A program made the translations under genes and the position numbers. From positions 2,073,664 to 2,137,663 of the forward strand of contig NC_030857.1 in NCBI RefSeq assembly GCF_000208745.1: a stretch of 64,000 nt of DNA. The letters are read 5' to 3'. Below the pieces are notes generated by a model. The model made no database searches and was not told the origin of the DNA. It worked only from the letters and a program-made list of their open reading frames with translations. The DNA comes from Theobroma cacao. Its lineage: Eukaryota; Streptophyta; Magnoliopsida; Malvales; Malvaceae. Every line of letters begins with the position of its first letter. The first letter of the stretch is position 1. Shown in pieces: positions 50,561 through 64,000 of the stretch.

Positions 50561-52636
50561 AGGAGCACCCATCACCCCTGAGCACAAACCTGATATGCAG
50601 CTGCTTGAAAACGAAACTTAGCATTAAAATTTTCCCTTGCTTGTCCACATTCCGCAAGCATCCGAAGCATACAGTAGTTTCTATAGAATTTTATACATGA
50701 ATATGTTGTAATCCAAGGAAAATACAATCAATTATTAGTGTTGTTAAGACTGCAAATTGCTGAAAATGATCCTATGATCTCTTCTTAATATGATTTGTTC
50801 CCAAATTTCAGTAAGCACCATTTCTTGATCCTGCATCTTTTGCTTTTGAATTGATCTAAAGTATTTTAAATATGTATCATGCCATGGATATAAGTTTTGT
50901 CAATTGACTCTCAGAATTTATTGTCTGCAAAGTTCAGTCTATCATCATTAATGTAATAGCTACCCTTCCTTTAGAAATAAAATGACTGGTCTACGCTCAT
51001 TGATGATATTTTAGATTGTTTTTCATTTAAATATTGAAAAAATCTGAATTATTTCATTCTAGATAAAAAATTATTTTTTTATCTTGTATCATATTCATGA
51101 AAAACTTAATTTTGATGAAAAATTAATAATTAATAAATTTAAAATAAATTAATATTTTTTATCCACGTCATGGGTGGGTTATTTTGATGATGTAATAAAA
51201 AATGTCACATAAACCAATTAACATCACAAGCCATTTTGTCATGCCAATAAATTATGTTATAATTCGTATGGATAAAAAATGCTTTCGAATTGTTATTAAT
51301 TTTTTATTAAAATAAAAATTTTATATAAATTCATATAAAATAATAAATACTTTTTCAAATACAATAAAATAAAAATAAAATTTTTTAATATTGAAAACAC
51401 CTTTTTTGTCAAAATTCAAATTCAATAATTCAAAACTCAAATACTACGTGTACATGATATTGCCAAGAAGAAGTGAAATCAAATTCGGCGCACAAGGCGG
51501 ACCCCTAAGTTTGAAAATTGAAAACGGGCAGGCGCAGGAGCAGGGATGGATCGTTTCAGCCAAGGCTTTATTCAAAATGCCACGGCTTTAGAAACGCTCC
51601 GAAGACCCGGTAGGCAGGCATCTAGCTTTTGATTTTTTATTGGGGTCTGTGACGCTTTGCATTTTGAACTACTTTTTAATAATCTTTATTCCAACTCCCT
51701 TTTTTTTAATTTTTCGATTGAGGACATGAAAGTACAAAATTGAATACATTCATCAATGTTTTTTCACAAATAGCAATAATTAAAGCATTAATTGATTTAT
51801 CTGAATTAACTAATGATCGATCCCCTATTTTTGTTTTTTTTAAGGTTAATTTATCCATCATATTATGCTAAAAGTGCATTGCCATTTGTTCTTTGAAGTT
51901 TTCCTATAAAAAAAGCTTGATATAAAGTAAATGAAAGGAAGCATTTGGCTTTTCTTTTTTGCGTGTGTGTGTGTGTTTCTTGGTTATAAACTAATGATCA
52001 TCTTATCATGCTAATTATTACCTTCAATTACAGTTAACTATAAATAATAAGTAAAATTAATATTAAAAAGGTGAATTTCATTAATACTTTTTATGATTTG
52101 AACTTTTTTTCATATGACTGATTGTGATTTTTTTCTTTATTAATATCGTGTGAATAATTTTTATTTTGATAAGAGGTTAGATTATTCTTTTGTTTTCAGT
52201 AAAACTATAAAAACTGTTATATATGAAAAAAAAAGGATAATTTTAAATTGAAAGTATTGTGGTAATTTAATGAAAAAATTAATAACTTAATTTTTATGAG
52301 AACAGAAATTATTTCTAAATATTAATTAAGAAAATCACAAAATATCACTTGAGAAATTTTTGAAATTACAAAAAATGTAGATAGGATTTATCCTAAAAAT
52401 TAATAGTATCAATTTATGGTGAGAAAAATATGCATTTTGGCAGATAAAAATGGTTAGGTTGCAATTTACATTAAGGTATTTTTTTTTATATTTAGGAAAA
52501 AAGAAACAAAATAGAAAGAAAATAAAAGAAAGGATGATAATAGGATGTGGTAAATGCTGATAAGAAGTTGTTATAGAGGCCTAGCTGGCGAAAGGCTGGC
52601 TAGGTCAGCTTACGATTCAACAGCATTTGTGATTTC
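50561..52636. other. AT-rich spacer between the ABCB and ROP genes
   Basis: The first 200-300 bases should be the transporter 3' UTR. The rest is AT-rich, with a GC-balanced patch at 51430-51660 that has an open frame of 66 codons of no known family, and a (GT)n tract at about 51963-51977. I see no further gene. Confidence 0.5.
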
Positions 52637-52745
52637 GATTTCTCTCTCTGTCTCTCTCCCTCTCTTTCTCTGCCCCGTTTCCCCCCTCTCATTTTGCCAT
52701 TTTCGCCCCTTTCTCTCTCTATCTTTCTCTCCATTTCCTCTCTGT
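52637..52745 (+). repeat. CT-rich tract in the ROP leader or promoter
   Basis: About 110 bases consist almost only of C and T, with imperfect (CT)n units such as tctctctctgtctctctccc. Such tracts are common around transcription starts and in 5' leaders of plant housekeeping genes. Its position about 260 bases ahead of the ROP start codon fits that role, which is inferred. Confidence 0.75.
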
Positions 52746-52983
52746 TCACTAGCTTCGACTCTCCATTCAATCTGTTCCTTAGAGTTTGGTCGTAGAGAGA
52801 AGCGATGAGGCCCGTGGATCTCTCATTCTTTGTTTAACCAACGAGAGCGCGAAGCAAATCTGAGAAAGAAAAGCCGCGAACCCCCCAGATTCTTGGAAAA
52901 AGAATTCCAAGATTTGGAAGAAAAAGGAGAAGGGGGGGGAAAGCAGGCTGTAGGCGATTTGGTATTCTTGGTATACTTTTTAA

Positions 52984-54611
<1,628 letters not shown>

Positions 54612-57364
54612 TCAGTGGAAAGATTCAAGAACGACAAAGATGGATTGACTTGCCAGCTTCTTGCTGCTCATATCTCTATCACTGTCACCTTTTTCAATTC
54701 AAGGAAGCCGCAAGCCATCATGTATAGTCTCAACTGACATTCTAGGGATTTCTGTGAAAGCATCAGATTGTTTGTTTCGTGTTTTACTTATTGTCATGAT
54801 CTATAGTTGATGAGAAGCATTCCTTGTTAACATGCACGTCCCTTCTGCGTTTCATGTTTAGACTTCACTCGTGTATTAACCAGATGTGAGGAAGATGCTA
54901 TTACAAAATAACTGTTTTCTTGCATGATGTTTAAATTTAAGCAATTTGATTAATGGATTAGTATAGCTGGATGCCATGAGTCATAAAATTTAATAGAGTT
55001 GATGTGTCATGTGATTTTCTTATATAGACAAATTACCAAATGGGGCAAATCCTATCCCCGGTAGCCTTATCACTCCTTCATATCATCCATACCAAACAAC
55101 CTAAGTGTTCCGGGTTCCGGATTTATGGGGTTATGGAATCGCGATTAAGTTAGTTTCTAAATTTTATATTCTGTCTTGATTTTCAAGTATTGTTTTCAGT
55201 ATGATTTTTTTCATTTCATAGTGTCAAGTAGATGCTTGTATTTTCTATCATGGGAATATAGATTTGACTGTGTTAATTATGTGCTTATCTACTGATTAAT
55301 GAGGTTAAGTTTTAAGTCGTATGGAAAGCAAAGCCACTGTTGGCATTAGGCCCAGTCTACTTGTAGGCGTTTTAAGAAATATTTAAAAGGAGCCTGGCTT
55401 GGGAGTGGTGTGAGGACTCCTTAATGGGGTCAGGCCCACCTGACCTGAGGAGCTAGGAGTGGACCTGTAATTAAGACCTAAATCTAAAGCTCCAGTCTGC
55501 ATGGACGCAGCCGGACCCAGGAAAATAGGGTCAAGAACTGTAAACACACAATTTATTAATTCATAAACAATGCAAGTTTCAACGTTGGGCTTTTAAGTGT
55601 GATGGTTACTGCAACAAGCAATGGCTATGTGTTGGTTAAGGCTAAGTGAAAAACGGTCCCATATATTCCATGATTTTTCCAAACGAATTTGGCATTGCGG
55701 AAGGAGTAGGCGAGTGGAATTTTCCATGACTCGTGTCCATCGGGGCTGTTGCCCTCTTCCAAGTTCTTTTCTCTCTTTTGTTTTTTTAAAGGAAATTGGT
55801 GCTCTACTTGACTTGAAACGGTAAGAAGTCGTAAGTCTAACTTTTAAATATAACAAATCAAAAAAGCTTAAAAGCACACAGTAAATCAGGAAAACTTTAA
55901 ACACTTCATGATCAAATATCATTTCCAAAATATCAATAACGCATGAATCAGTACCTGAACTCTTTTAAATACATTTATTATCACAAAATCATTTAAATTA
56001 ACCAAAAAGAAAAAGAAAAAGTGTTATCTCTTCGACTGAATAGTAGATTTGAATTTGATACTTTAAAGGTGTTTTTATTATTTTTGAATTAGATTTTGAG
56101 AATTTAATTCTGACAGTGGGAAGTGTTTTATTCTTATTTTTTATTATTTTTGTGCTGAAATAAGAAGTTATTTTTATTTGTAATTATTTCTTACGTCATT
56201 TTCTCAATTTTGATTTCGTATTCAACGTGAGAAGTGCTTTTAATTATCTTTGAAATTCATAACAAGAAAAATTCATCATTAAACTGTTTCGTATGAAAGT
56301 TTGCAATTTTCAGTAAGTCAAAAACGCAATACCAATTAAATGAGAATATGTTAGTCTTTGCTTGACATTTTCCAAGATCTCCACATAACTCATTAATCCA
56401 AAGAAAATATGGTCTCGTGATGTAAAAGAAAGTTATGAACACAAAATTGGAGGAAAACGTAAAATATGTGTTGAATTTGCACCCAAATTCAAAAAGGGCG
56501 CTCCAAGTCTGCTTTCGAGAAACGTTTATTCTGGTTCATGAACCAACACGTCCAACCCCTCTTCATGAACCCTAAAAAAACTTGGCTGAAATTCCATGAA
56601 CCCTAATTTCAATTCCCAAACTTCTTGGGTTGCCTTTACTCACTTTCGAGGAGGAAGGAAGGAAGGAAGGGTGGTACAACATTGGGACAGGAAATTCTCC
56701 TTTTACCATCTAACCATGCCCTTTAACCAGGTTTAATTATTTTAATTAAAGAATTATCGTCTAATCACTAGTAAAAGTAAATAATAATGGTGCCGCCTAG
56801 TTTGATAGCAAGGTAAACATTGCACATTATGTCTCCCTCCCTTCCCCACATCATACTCACACCTTTGATCGATCAACGTCATAATTAAACATGATCTGCC
56901 CAGCTAAGACCAAACTTTACGCAACAGAAATCAAATCTTCCTTCCCTGTGGGATTTGGTGGTCTCTCAATTTCCTCGCAATTTTCTTTCTGGGGGGCCAA
57001 TTCTTGTTTAAACGCGGCTCAAGCCAAGACCTCCTATTTTCTTCCTATGTTTTCCGCCTGGTATTGGAAAGTGGCAGCCTGTCCCATTTTTTTCTATATT
57101 TGTCAAACATGCATCAAAATCACTTGGAAAAACCCAGAAAAATGTATCAAAGTTTTATTTTATTTTTGAGTATTGAATATAGTATGGTAAAATAGATTAA
57201 AAGGTTTTAAAATTAATTATAAATAATATTGTATAAATGTAAAATATTTTTTAATAAATTAAAAGATGATGTGATGTAAAGTGAAAATATCATTATTTTT
57301 AATTTAAATTTTCAGCATAATTGTTTATAAGGTATATTTTTAAATATGATATGTATTTTTTATG
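54612..57364. other. ROP 3' region and intergenic DNA
   Basis: The first 350 bases include the ROP 3' UTR. A patch at 55330-55560 and another at 56460-57060 are less AT-rich, but their open frames are not recognisable. Two telobox-like 'aaccctaa' motifs occur at 56570 and 56602. No RNA gene is seen. Confidence 0.45.
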
Positions 57365-57835
57365 TTAACTTATTAATTAAAAATAAAAAAGGTTTTTACG
57401 TTAAAGATAAAATTAACAAAAATTTGATTAATGTGTATTGTATCATAAGATACATATCACACATCGAACAATACATGATTATATATGATTGTCACGTATT
57501 CATTCATATTTATTTTTAGTGAATATGATGTTAGGTATCAATTCATATTTATCTTTTGTTAATATCGTATGCTATACAGTAATATTTTATTATGTTAATA
57601 CTCATACTCACCTTATTCTAGGTGATACTGTTAATTTATTAATTAAAAATAAAAAAGTTTAGTATATTAAAAATATAATCAATAAAAATTTGATTAAAGT
57701 GTTACGCATTGTCAAATAGCTATTACGTATGGAAGTATACACGATCATATACAATGTTAGATATCTGTTCATTATTTTTGAATATTATATGATATATAAT
57801 AATATTTTAATATATTAACAATCACACTCACCTTT
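57365..57835 (+). repeat. Direct repeat of about 270 bp, two diverged copies
   Basis: The unit opens with 'ttattaattaaaaataaaaa' and goes on to 'aaaaatttgatta', a 'atacatgattatatatgatt'-like segment and a closing 'actcacct'. It occurs at about 57367-57614 and at about 57637-57832. The second copy is shorter. It abuts the AT-rich repeat copy B, so it may be part of a compound element. Confidence 0.65.
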
Positions 57836-59035
57836 GAGGGTAAATAAATGGATGGATTGAGTGGTTTGATCCACTATACTTAAAAACCAAATAGATCAAA
57901 TATTTTTAAAAAATTGATCAAAATTGATCAAATATAAAAAAAATACCAAACCGACCAAACATAAAATTAGTTTAGTCAATTTAGTTTTGGACCAATGGAT
58001 CAAAATTTTATTTTATTTATAAATTATAATATTAAAACTTAAAACCTTCATCTATAATTATAAAATATACAAATTATATATATAATATTACTTTATTATA
58101 TATATGAAATTAATGACACAATTTATATTTTATAATATTTTAATTTTTATATCAAAGTTTGTATAAATAATAATTAATTATAAATAATATGTTATAAAAA
58201 TTAAGATGATAACTAATAAAATTATTAAGTATAATAATATAAATAAAGTATATTATAAATTACAGTTATGCTTGTATAAAAATTAAATATATGTATATGT
58301 ATAATATATTACTTTATTATGTATATATGAAATTAATGACATAACTTATATGTTATAATGTTTTATATCAAAGTTTGTATAAATAATAACTAATTATAAA
58401 CAATATGTTATAAAAATTAAGGTGATAATTAATAAGGTTACTAAGTGTAATCATATAAATAAAATTTATTATAAGTTATAGTAATATTTATATATAAAAA
58501 AAAATATATATATATATAATTATATATATATTCATAACATTTTATATTACGAACTATTACCAATGTATAATAATTATAATATATTAATATGTAAGATATT
58601 TATTATCATATATTATAATATTAAAATATAAATTATATCATTTAAAATATATAATTTGTAATTTTATATCAATACAATTTTATAAAAAAAATATATAACC
58701 AAAATTAAATTGTTGTGATTATAATTCGAATATGTATATATAATAAATCAATATATTTTAAATATATTATTAATTAAATTTACTATCAATTCTTCTTAAT
58801 ATATATACAAATTATTATATATATTAATATATATAAAAAATATATAAAAATTTAATTAATTTTTTGAGTGAATTAATTTAAAAATTTTAAGATTAAAACC
58901 GACCACAAAACTAATTAGATCAAATAGTTTAAATCAATTAATATAATAAATTAATTAAACTAAACAGTATTACTTAAATTACATATAATTTAATTAAACA
59001 ATTAATTTGATTTGATTTTCCTCACTCCTACTCAC
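57835..59035 (-). repeat. AT-rich dispersed repeat, copy B
   Basis: This is the reverse-complement counterpart of copy A at 37545-38745. The landmarks appear in mirrored order: 'gtttgatcc' near 57865, an internal tandem duplication at about 58100-58300 and 58320-58500, 'actatcaattcttcttaata' near 58783, and 'aaaaccgaccacaaaac' near 58894. No frame is conserved between copies. The homologous stretch ends close to 'cctactcaccata' at about 59028. Confidence 0.75.
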
Positions 59036-59553
59036 CATATCCTAAGCGTTACCGTTAACACTGCTGCAAGAGAAAAAGGTTGCAACTAGCAGGCACAGTG
59101 GAACAAAACGGTACAGCAGAAGCCATGCAAGAAGGGTTAACATGTAATGTATAATATCTTAAAGCAAGGAATGGAAACGTGGCGTTATTTAATTGGATTA
59201 AAAAAATCGGCGGGTGTACGACAAAAACTAGATGCCATCCCATTCCACTTTCCTTTGCCAAAAGAAACGAGAGAGTGAAGATAAGCTCAATCAAAATCAA
59301 TATTCTTTTTGGCAAAAAAAAAATATTGATTTTTTTTTTCCAAAAAGAATATTAATTTGGAGACGAGCCCCTTGTTGTAATTTCAACCCCGTAATTATAT
59401 TAATTTAAAACCCCGAACCCGGCATTCCCAAGACGACTCATTTAACTCGTTAAAATCCGCTCTTCGTCCACCAAATTCTTCTCTCTCTTAATCGTCGGCG
59501 CCCCACAGCTTAGCTCTTTCACTGTTTACTGAATTGTAAAATTTGGTTCATTA
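59036..59553 (+). promoter_or_regulatory. Upstream region of the small membrane-protein gene
   Basis: Composition shifts from AT-rich to balanced. An inverted repeat at about 59300-59352 (aatattctttttggcaaaaa and its near complement) would form a strong hairpin. The stretch 59440-59520 looks like a leader or proximal promoter with a short CT tract. Confidence 0.45.
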
Positions 59554-59600
59554 GGAGGGGGAGGAGGAGGAGGAGGAGGAGGAGGAGGAGGAGGAGAAGA
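59554..59600 (+). repeat. (GGA)n microsatellite in the leader
   Basis: About twelve consecutive GGA units with one G-run at the start. It lies in the probable 5' leader of the small membrane-protein gene and is in direct continuity with the G-run cluster that follows. Confidence 0.9.
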
Positions 59601-59626
59601 GGGAAATTGGGGGCGAGGGGGGAGGG
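59601..59626 (+). promoter_or_regulatory. Potential RNA G-quadruplex directly before a start codon
   Basis: Four G-runs of 3, 5, 6 and 3 bases are separated by loops of 5, 3 and 1 bases, fitting the G3+N1-7 rule. They are on the coding strand and end two bases before the ATG at 59629. If transcribed, the structure would sit at the initiation site. This placement is read directly; an effect on translation is inferred. Confidence 0.7.
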
Positions 59627-59628
59627 AT

Positions 59629-59964
59629 ATGGCGATATCGGATGCGGTGATTGGGAATTTGATGACGATCTACGTGGCAGTGATAGCGGGGATAAAGGCC
59701 TATGGTTTAGTATGTGGGCGGAGCTTCAGTGGCGGGTTCGTGCTGATTGTGTCGAGCACGGTGGTGGGTCTCATCTTGGTCGGGACGCTGACGTGGGATG
59801 TCTCTCGTAAAGCCACGTACGCGATTTCCCGTGATCACGCTGCTGCGGTCCATGTTCACGAGATGTGCAAGGGTGGTATTTGCTGGCACGGTGTGGCGGT
59901 GCGTTCCCCTGCTTCTCAGGTCCGGTTCAGGCTCCCTCAGCAAATTCCATACGGTTCTTTGTAA
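59629..59964 (+). CDS. Small two-helix membrane protein of unknown function
   Basis: A single-exon gene for 111 residues. Two hydrophobic helices are visible, at about 10-29 (LMTIYVAVIAGIKAYGLV region) and 35-56 (GFVLIVSSTVVGLILVGTLTW), joined by a short RSFSGG turn. A soluble tail follows with a CKGGICWHGV motif at about 85-94, then SPASQVRFRLP. The tail cysteines could bind metal or form a disulfide. The codon use and higher GC resemble an expressed gene, and the tail is of a kind I associate with short plant membrane proteins, but I cannot name the family or a function. Downstream, 'aataaaa' at about 60127 could serve polyadenylation. Confidence 0.75.
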   Translation: MAISDAVIGNLMTIYVAVIAGIKAYGLVCGRSFSGGFVLIVSSTVVGLILVGTLTWDVSRKATYAISRDHAAAVHVHEMCKGGICWHGVAVRSPASQVRFRLPQQIPYGSL

Positions 59965-62900
59965 CAAAAAAAGTGAATGAAAAAGTTGAAAAGCACGAGC
60001 AGAAAAAAAAGAAGAAGAATAAAAGGGGTATTTGAGTTTCGAAGCTGTAAGATATAAGGTTGTCTCTGGCTAAGACAAAAGCCTTGAGGTGTTTGGGTTG
60101 TTTTCTCCTTGAATTTTGATTGAGAGGAATAAAATAGTGTGTATAAAGCTATAAAATAACATACCAAGTGGAAGATGTTTTGTGAATAAATAAATAAATA
60201 GTTCTCCGTTGCTCTTGGTTTTTTCTTTTGCACCAACCAAAGTTTGTTCTGTTGTACAAGTGCTTTCAAGATGGAAACAGAGGAGCGAGGCCGAGTTTAC
60301 ATAGTTTAATTGCTTGGTTTGGTCGGCCTACTGACAAGGAACACAGCATTTTTGCCAGGAGGAAGTCCAGTCCAGGATTCTCAAAAAGGTTATTGCAGTT
60401 TATATGTTGAAAGATGTCAGAGTTAGGGTGGCAATTATTATTTATTACAGATTTTTCAGGAAAATAAGTAAGAAGAGCACTTTTGCAAAAAAAAAAAAAA
60501 AAAGTGTATTGGTACGTTTGTTCATATAAAACAGTTAAAGTAGAGTCCTAGTTTTGTGTGTTTTTTGTTGGTTTGTCTGTTTAGAACACGCCATGCTTCT
60601 TCTTAGCAGGTTGGGTTCCCTTCCTTTTGTCTTGTTTATGGATAGGAAAGGTAGTACTACAAATAATTGCAAGGATGTCGATGGAATAATTTGGATGGGA
60701 TGTGTAGTAGTCGGTGGCCCTCCATCCGTTTCGATGCCGAGTGGTGAAGAAATACCGCTGCGGTGGCTGCTTCCATCTATTGATTTCCAAAATCCAGGGC
60801 AATCCCCTTAGCGTAAAGCCATCCAGGGACTCAGAATGAGATGTTGCTGAAATGAAAAGGAACTCCAAAATCTGAATTCACCCAAGCTCCCAATGGCTGC
60901 CTTCAGCATATATTTACGCAGTGTAGATTTGCTGCTGATTTTAACCCCACAAGAAGCAATTTGTTAGTTAGTACACATCTTAAAGGAGTCAATCAGCTCT
61001 TCCTTTTAAAAATGAACAAAAAAACAGGGTGTAATTGGCTCCGAACCTCCGGTGGTTTAGATGTCCATAGCATAAGTAGGAAATTCTATTTGATGCAACG
61101 TCAGCTTGGCATTTACTGACGCTGACTAGGTCCAAAACAACGCAATGCTCGGTAATGGGGTTGGAATGTAATCTACTCCCCCGGTTTTTACTTATATACT
61201 GTCTTGTCATTCGTCAAACCTACTTTGGGTGTAAGTAATTAGAAAGGTACTAAGTAAATGATGAAGCTTTTTGGTAGTTGTTTTCGAGACATGACATTTA
61301 TTGTTGCATCCATTCAAGATGGACGTATGAAAGGAAGATGGTAATGTCCTCCCGACCTTAAAACAACTGTTTTTTTTTTCTTTTAACTAAGAAAAACAAA
61401 GCTAAATTAAAGATAAAAATGACAGTAGGAATTACCTGAGCCTTAAAAGATTGGTCTGTCTGTGAATTGCGATAAACGAGTGCCCATTTTAATTCAGGAA
61501 ACAAATTTTTGTTACTATGCATCCAAGGTTCTTTGTTTCTTAGCTTGATCTGTGAGACTGTGGCTCACTGCTTTCTTTGCTTCTCTTTTTGGTCAACTTT
61601 CCAGCTTTAAGTAAAAGAATTGTTAGAATCATCAAGTCGTTGATATTAAACCCAAACGGCTTTCATACGCTCTGCTTTACCTAATCTGGACTTTTCAATC
61701 CAATTGAGGTTTTTCTCCAATCATGGAAGCAAAACCCCACTCTGTTTTCCACTTCTTTCTCTTTCCTGACTTTTTTTTTTTCCTTCTTTTTGTATTACTT
61801 TTGCTGATTTAATCTACTCTTCGGAAAGATTCTTAGCCCTTCTTTGTTATTTAGTTTTTTTATGTTAGTTGCCTTTGCTTTGACTTTAAATCTCTGCATT
61901 TTGCAGAGCATCAAAGCATTGTCTGTAAATTCAAGTTGGGAAAACTTTACCTATGTTTCTCTCCATGGATAGTGCATTATACGTTCCCTTGCGTTAAGAA
62001 ATTTGTCTTCGTTGAATAAGGGCGAGTTTAATCATTTCAAAGAGATTGGCCTTGATTTGCTTCCTGAAAAAGGCATTCAGCAAACAGACATGGCTGCAGC
62101 CTGCAGTCAGGGATGTCCAACCCCTTTGTTTCTCTTATGGGATTTTGTGTCTTTGCATGCCGAATCTAAAGGAATGTTCTTTTTTTTTCTTTTGCTCATG
62201 AGTAAATATAACGAACAGTGTTTCGAGATTAAGTTTGATAAAAAAGAAAGAGTTGATGTGCAAGCTTTCTTGCTGCTTCTAAACCCTTTATCTCTCTCAA
62301 CTTTTTCAACTCAAATAAAAGCCTCAACCAACATTCTTGGGATTTCTGTGACTGCATTAGATCGCTTATTTGTTTTCTTTAACATTTATAATCAGGAGCT
62401 ATGACAGACGACAAGCAATTACTGGTTATATTTAGACATTAAAAGCACGAGCACTGCTGCCTTCGCTGCTTTTCTTGTTTAAGTTTCTCTAATGTCGGTA
62501 ACAACCCTTGGTCAAAAAAACTGTCTCCCATAAACCACAAGGTTGGGGTGTCCGAAATCTAATCGCATTTAAATTTATTAGATTATCTCAGGAACCCAAA
62601 GGAGAAAACAAGAGTTTGGAATTCAAACTCGACGACCATAATCCCACAAGTAATTAAGTTTTCTGGTTTTCAGTTCTACTCAAATTGAACAAAAGCATGC
62701 ATTTGAAAACTTTCGCCTCCCAACCTTTTTACCACTTCAATCAGCGTCCTAAAAAAAAAGGAAAATTTAAAGTAACAAAGGTCACAATAAAAAATGAATT
62801 CCAACTCGAGAATTAAAAAGAAATAAAAAAAAAAGCACATTTTCTATGTTAGACGCATAGTACCATAAAGTCACCACACTCACCAACCATCGATTTTTTT

Positions 62901-62965
62901 CTTTTTTGGTTTTACTCAAACTAGACAACCTGCTTGCCCTCACGTCTCGGGCTGCCAGGCATAAT
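59965..62965. other. Intergenic DNA before VPS35
   Basis: The first few hundred bases are the probable 3' UTR of the small membrane-protein gene. Open frames at 60554-60868 overlap on both strands. The one at 62003-62404 has 133 codons but is leucine/phenylalanine-rich at random and matches no family I know. The right end holds the VPS35 3' UTR. An A-run of about 17 bases occurs at 60486-60503. Confidence 0.45.
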
Positions 62966-64000
62966 TTACAATTTAATGGATTCAAATTTCTCACCCATTA
63001 TACCACCTTTTTGTCTCTGGAACTGAATGTAACGCATCGTGCTTGCAAGGAAAGCATCTGAAGCACTATCTGGGGTTGCAGAATCATTCTGCTTCTCGGT
63101 ATTGATTAGTTCTATCAGGCCTTGGATTGCTGCACCCGTGATTTGCTGATTTCCTTTTTCGAAGAAGTAGAGGTACCTGAAGCAAAAGTCACCAAAATAC
63201 ATGTTTATGACGTAAAGATGAAGCTGTGTAGTATGAGAAGGTTGAATTCGGTACAGCTTAAAGCACTCACTTGTTTAATATCTCAACAAAGAGTGTGACT
63301 GGCCCACTGCTACCTCGTGCAACATTTGCCATTTGCTGAGCAGCATTTGCGATCCTCAATGCACGCTTTAGGCAAAGCAGGACCCTGCAATGTCTCCCAT
63401 TATTTTTAAGTTCTAACTATTAAAAGAAATTTTATCTGTTTACTAACAAATAAGCCTGAAGGGGAGAGGGGAAATTAAAGAAGCAATCCACGGTATTTTG
63501 AAGAGCGGACACCAATACATGATGAAACCATAAAAAATTTCAAGCTAAAACTGGTTAAGTACGAGGTTCACACCTTTCCCCATCCTTGATGCCATCTTGA
63601 TCATCTACCCAAAAAAGATGTGAACATGCATAAACAGCTCTGCACTGATCAGGCTTCTTCAATAGCCTAGCTGAATACTGACCAAAGTAACATGTATTTA
63701 ATTTTTGTATAAACATATCAATAAAGCACGATAGTCAGATAAGTTTTGTATAAGCATTATTACCCCTGTGGCCTTGTGCGTCAAAGTGTCTCGGTTCTCA
63801 ACACCAAATACATTCATCCTCTGGAGAGTCCCGATTATCAGATGAATTGCGGTCACTTGGGCTTTGGAGTCCTAAGAGCAACAAAAATTCATGAAACTAC
63901 ACAAATTAGAAGGCAAGAATGTGACTGGCTTATGGCTTTTTTTGATTAAAACATTAACTGATGAGTAGACAATTACCGCAATTTCTTCTTCATATAACAC
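62966..64000 (-). CDS. VPS35: VPS35, retromer core subunit (C-terminal exons only)
   Basis: VPS35 is the scaffold of the retromer complex, which recycles vacuolar sorting receptors from endosomes. The visible exons are 64000-63977 (cut by the window edge), 63871-63764, 63677-63574, 63384-63271 and 63176-62966, all with GT-AG borders and matching phases. They encode the last ~187 residues. Recognisable segments are LYEEEIADSKAQVTAIHLII, YSARLLKKPDQCRAVYACSH, LFWVDDQDGIKDGERVLLCL and the end FQRQKGGIMGEKF. This is the end of the alpha-solenoid that binds VPS29. The rest of the gene lies to the right of the window. Confidence 0.95.

Noticed and set aside
62003..62404. Plus-strand open frame of 133 codons
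   Set aside because: No recognisable motif, low-complexity composition and no splice or promoter context that would support a gene.

Overview
This is nuclear DNA from a flowering plant, most likely a eudicot of the rosid type. The genes are split by short GT-AG introns, the intergenic DNA is very AT-rich, and every recognisable protein is closest to angiosperm families. Nothing in the window fixes the species.

Layout, left to right. (1) 0.76-6.7 kb, minus: a kinesin-6 type motor gene. (2) 6.8-8.9 kb: a non-autonomous DNA element with very long inverted arms, just upstream of the kinesin. (3) 9-19 kb: a gene-poor graveyard. It holds a duplicated piece of the synaptotagmin gene found 18 kb away, split by a 5'-truncated LINE and by a solo LTR, then a minisatellite and a broken golgin exon. 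(4) 19.4-22.8 kb, minus: a complete CLAVATA1-type receptor kinase. (5) 25.7-31.3 kb, minus: a complete 12-exon synaptotagmin (SYT2/SYT1 type). (6) 31-40 kb: intergenic DNA with diverged direct repeats and an AT-rich repeat. (7) 39.9-40.7 kb, plus: a single-exon proline-rich protein with a PNRC/Edc1-like C-terminal motif. (8) 41.8-43.2 kb, minus: the RNA polymerase I subunit RPA12. (9) 45.2-50.6 kb, plus: a complete ABCB13/14-type transporter. (10) 53.0-54.6 kb, plus: a ROP GTPase. (11) 57.4-59.0 kb: direct repeats, then a second copy of the AT-rich repeat in inverted orientation. (12) 59.6-60.0 kb, plus: a small two-helix membrane protein with a G-quadruplex-capable leader. (13) 63-64 kb, minus: the 3' end of the retromer gene VPS35, running off the window.

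The genes do not form one pathway. From memory of the Arabidopsis map, the order kinesin - CLV1 - SYT2 - ROP - VPS35 combines two segments there that came from a genome duplication (the AT1G20060-AT1G20090 and AT1G75820-AT1G75850 neighbourhoods), so this window looks like the unfractionated ancestral order.

I found no convincing new multi-gene system. The most interesting items are the Edc1/PNRC-like decapping motif protein, the G4 beside a start codon, the nested SYT2 duplication, the captured golgin exon, the long-arm element carrying G-boxes, and the two distant inverted AT-rich repeats.
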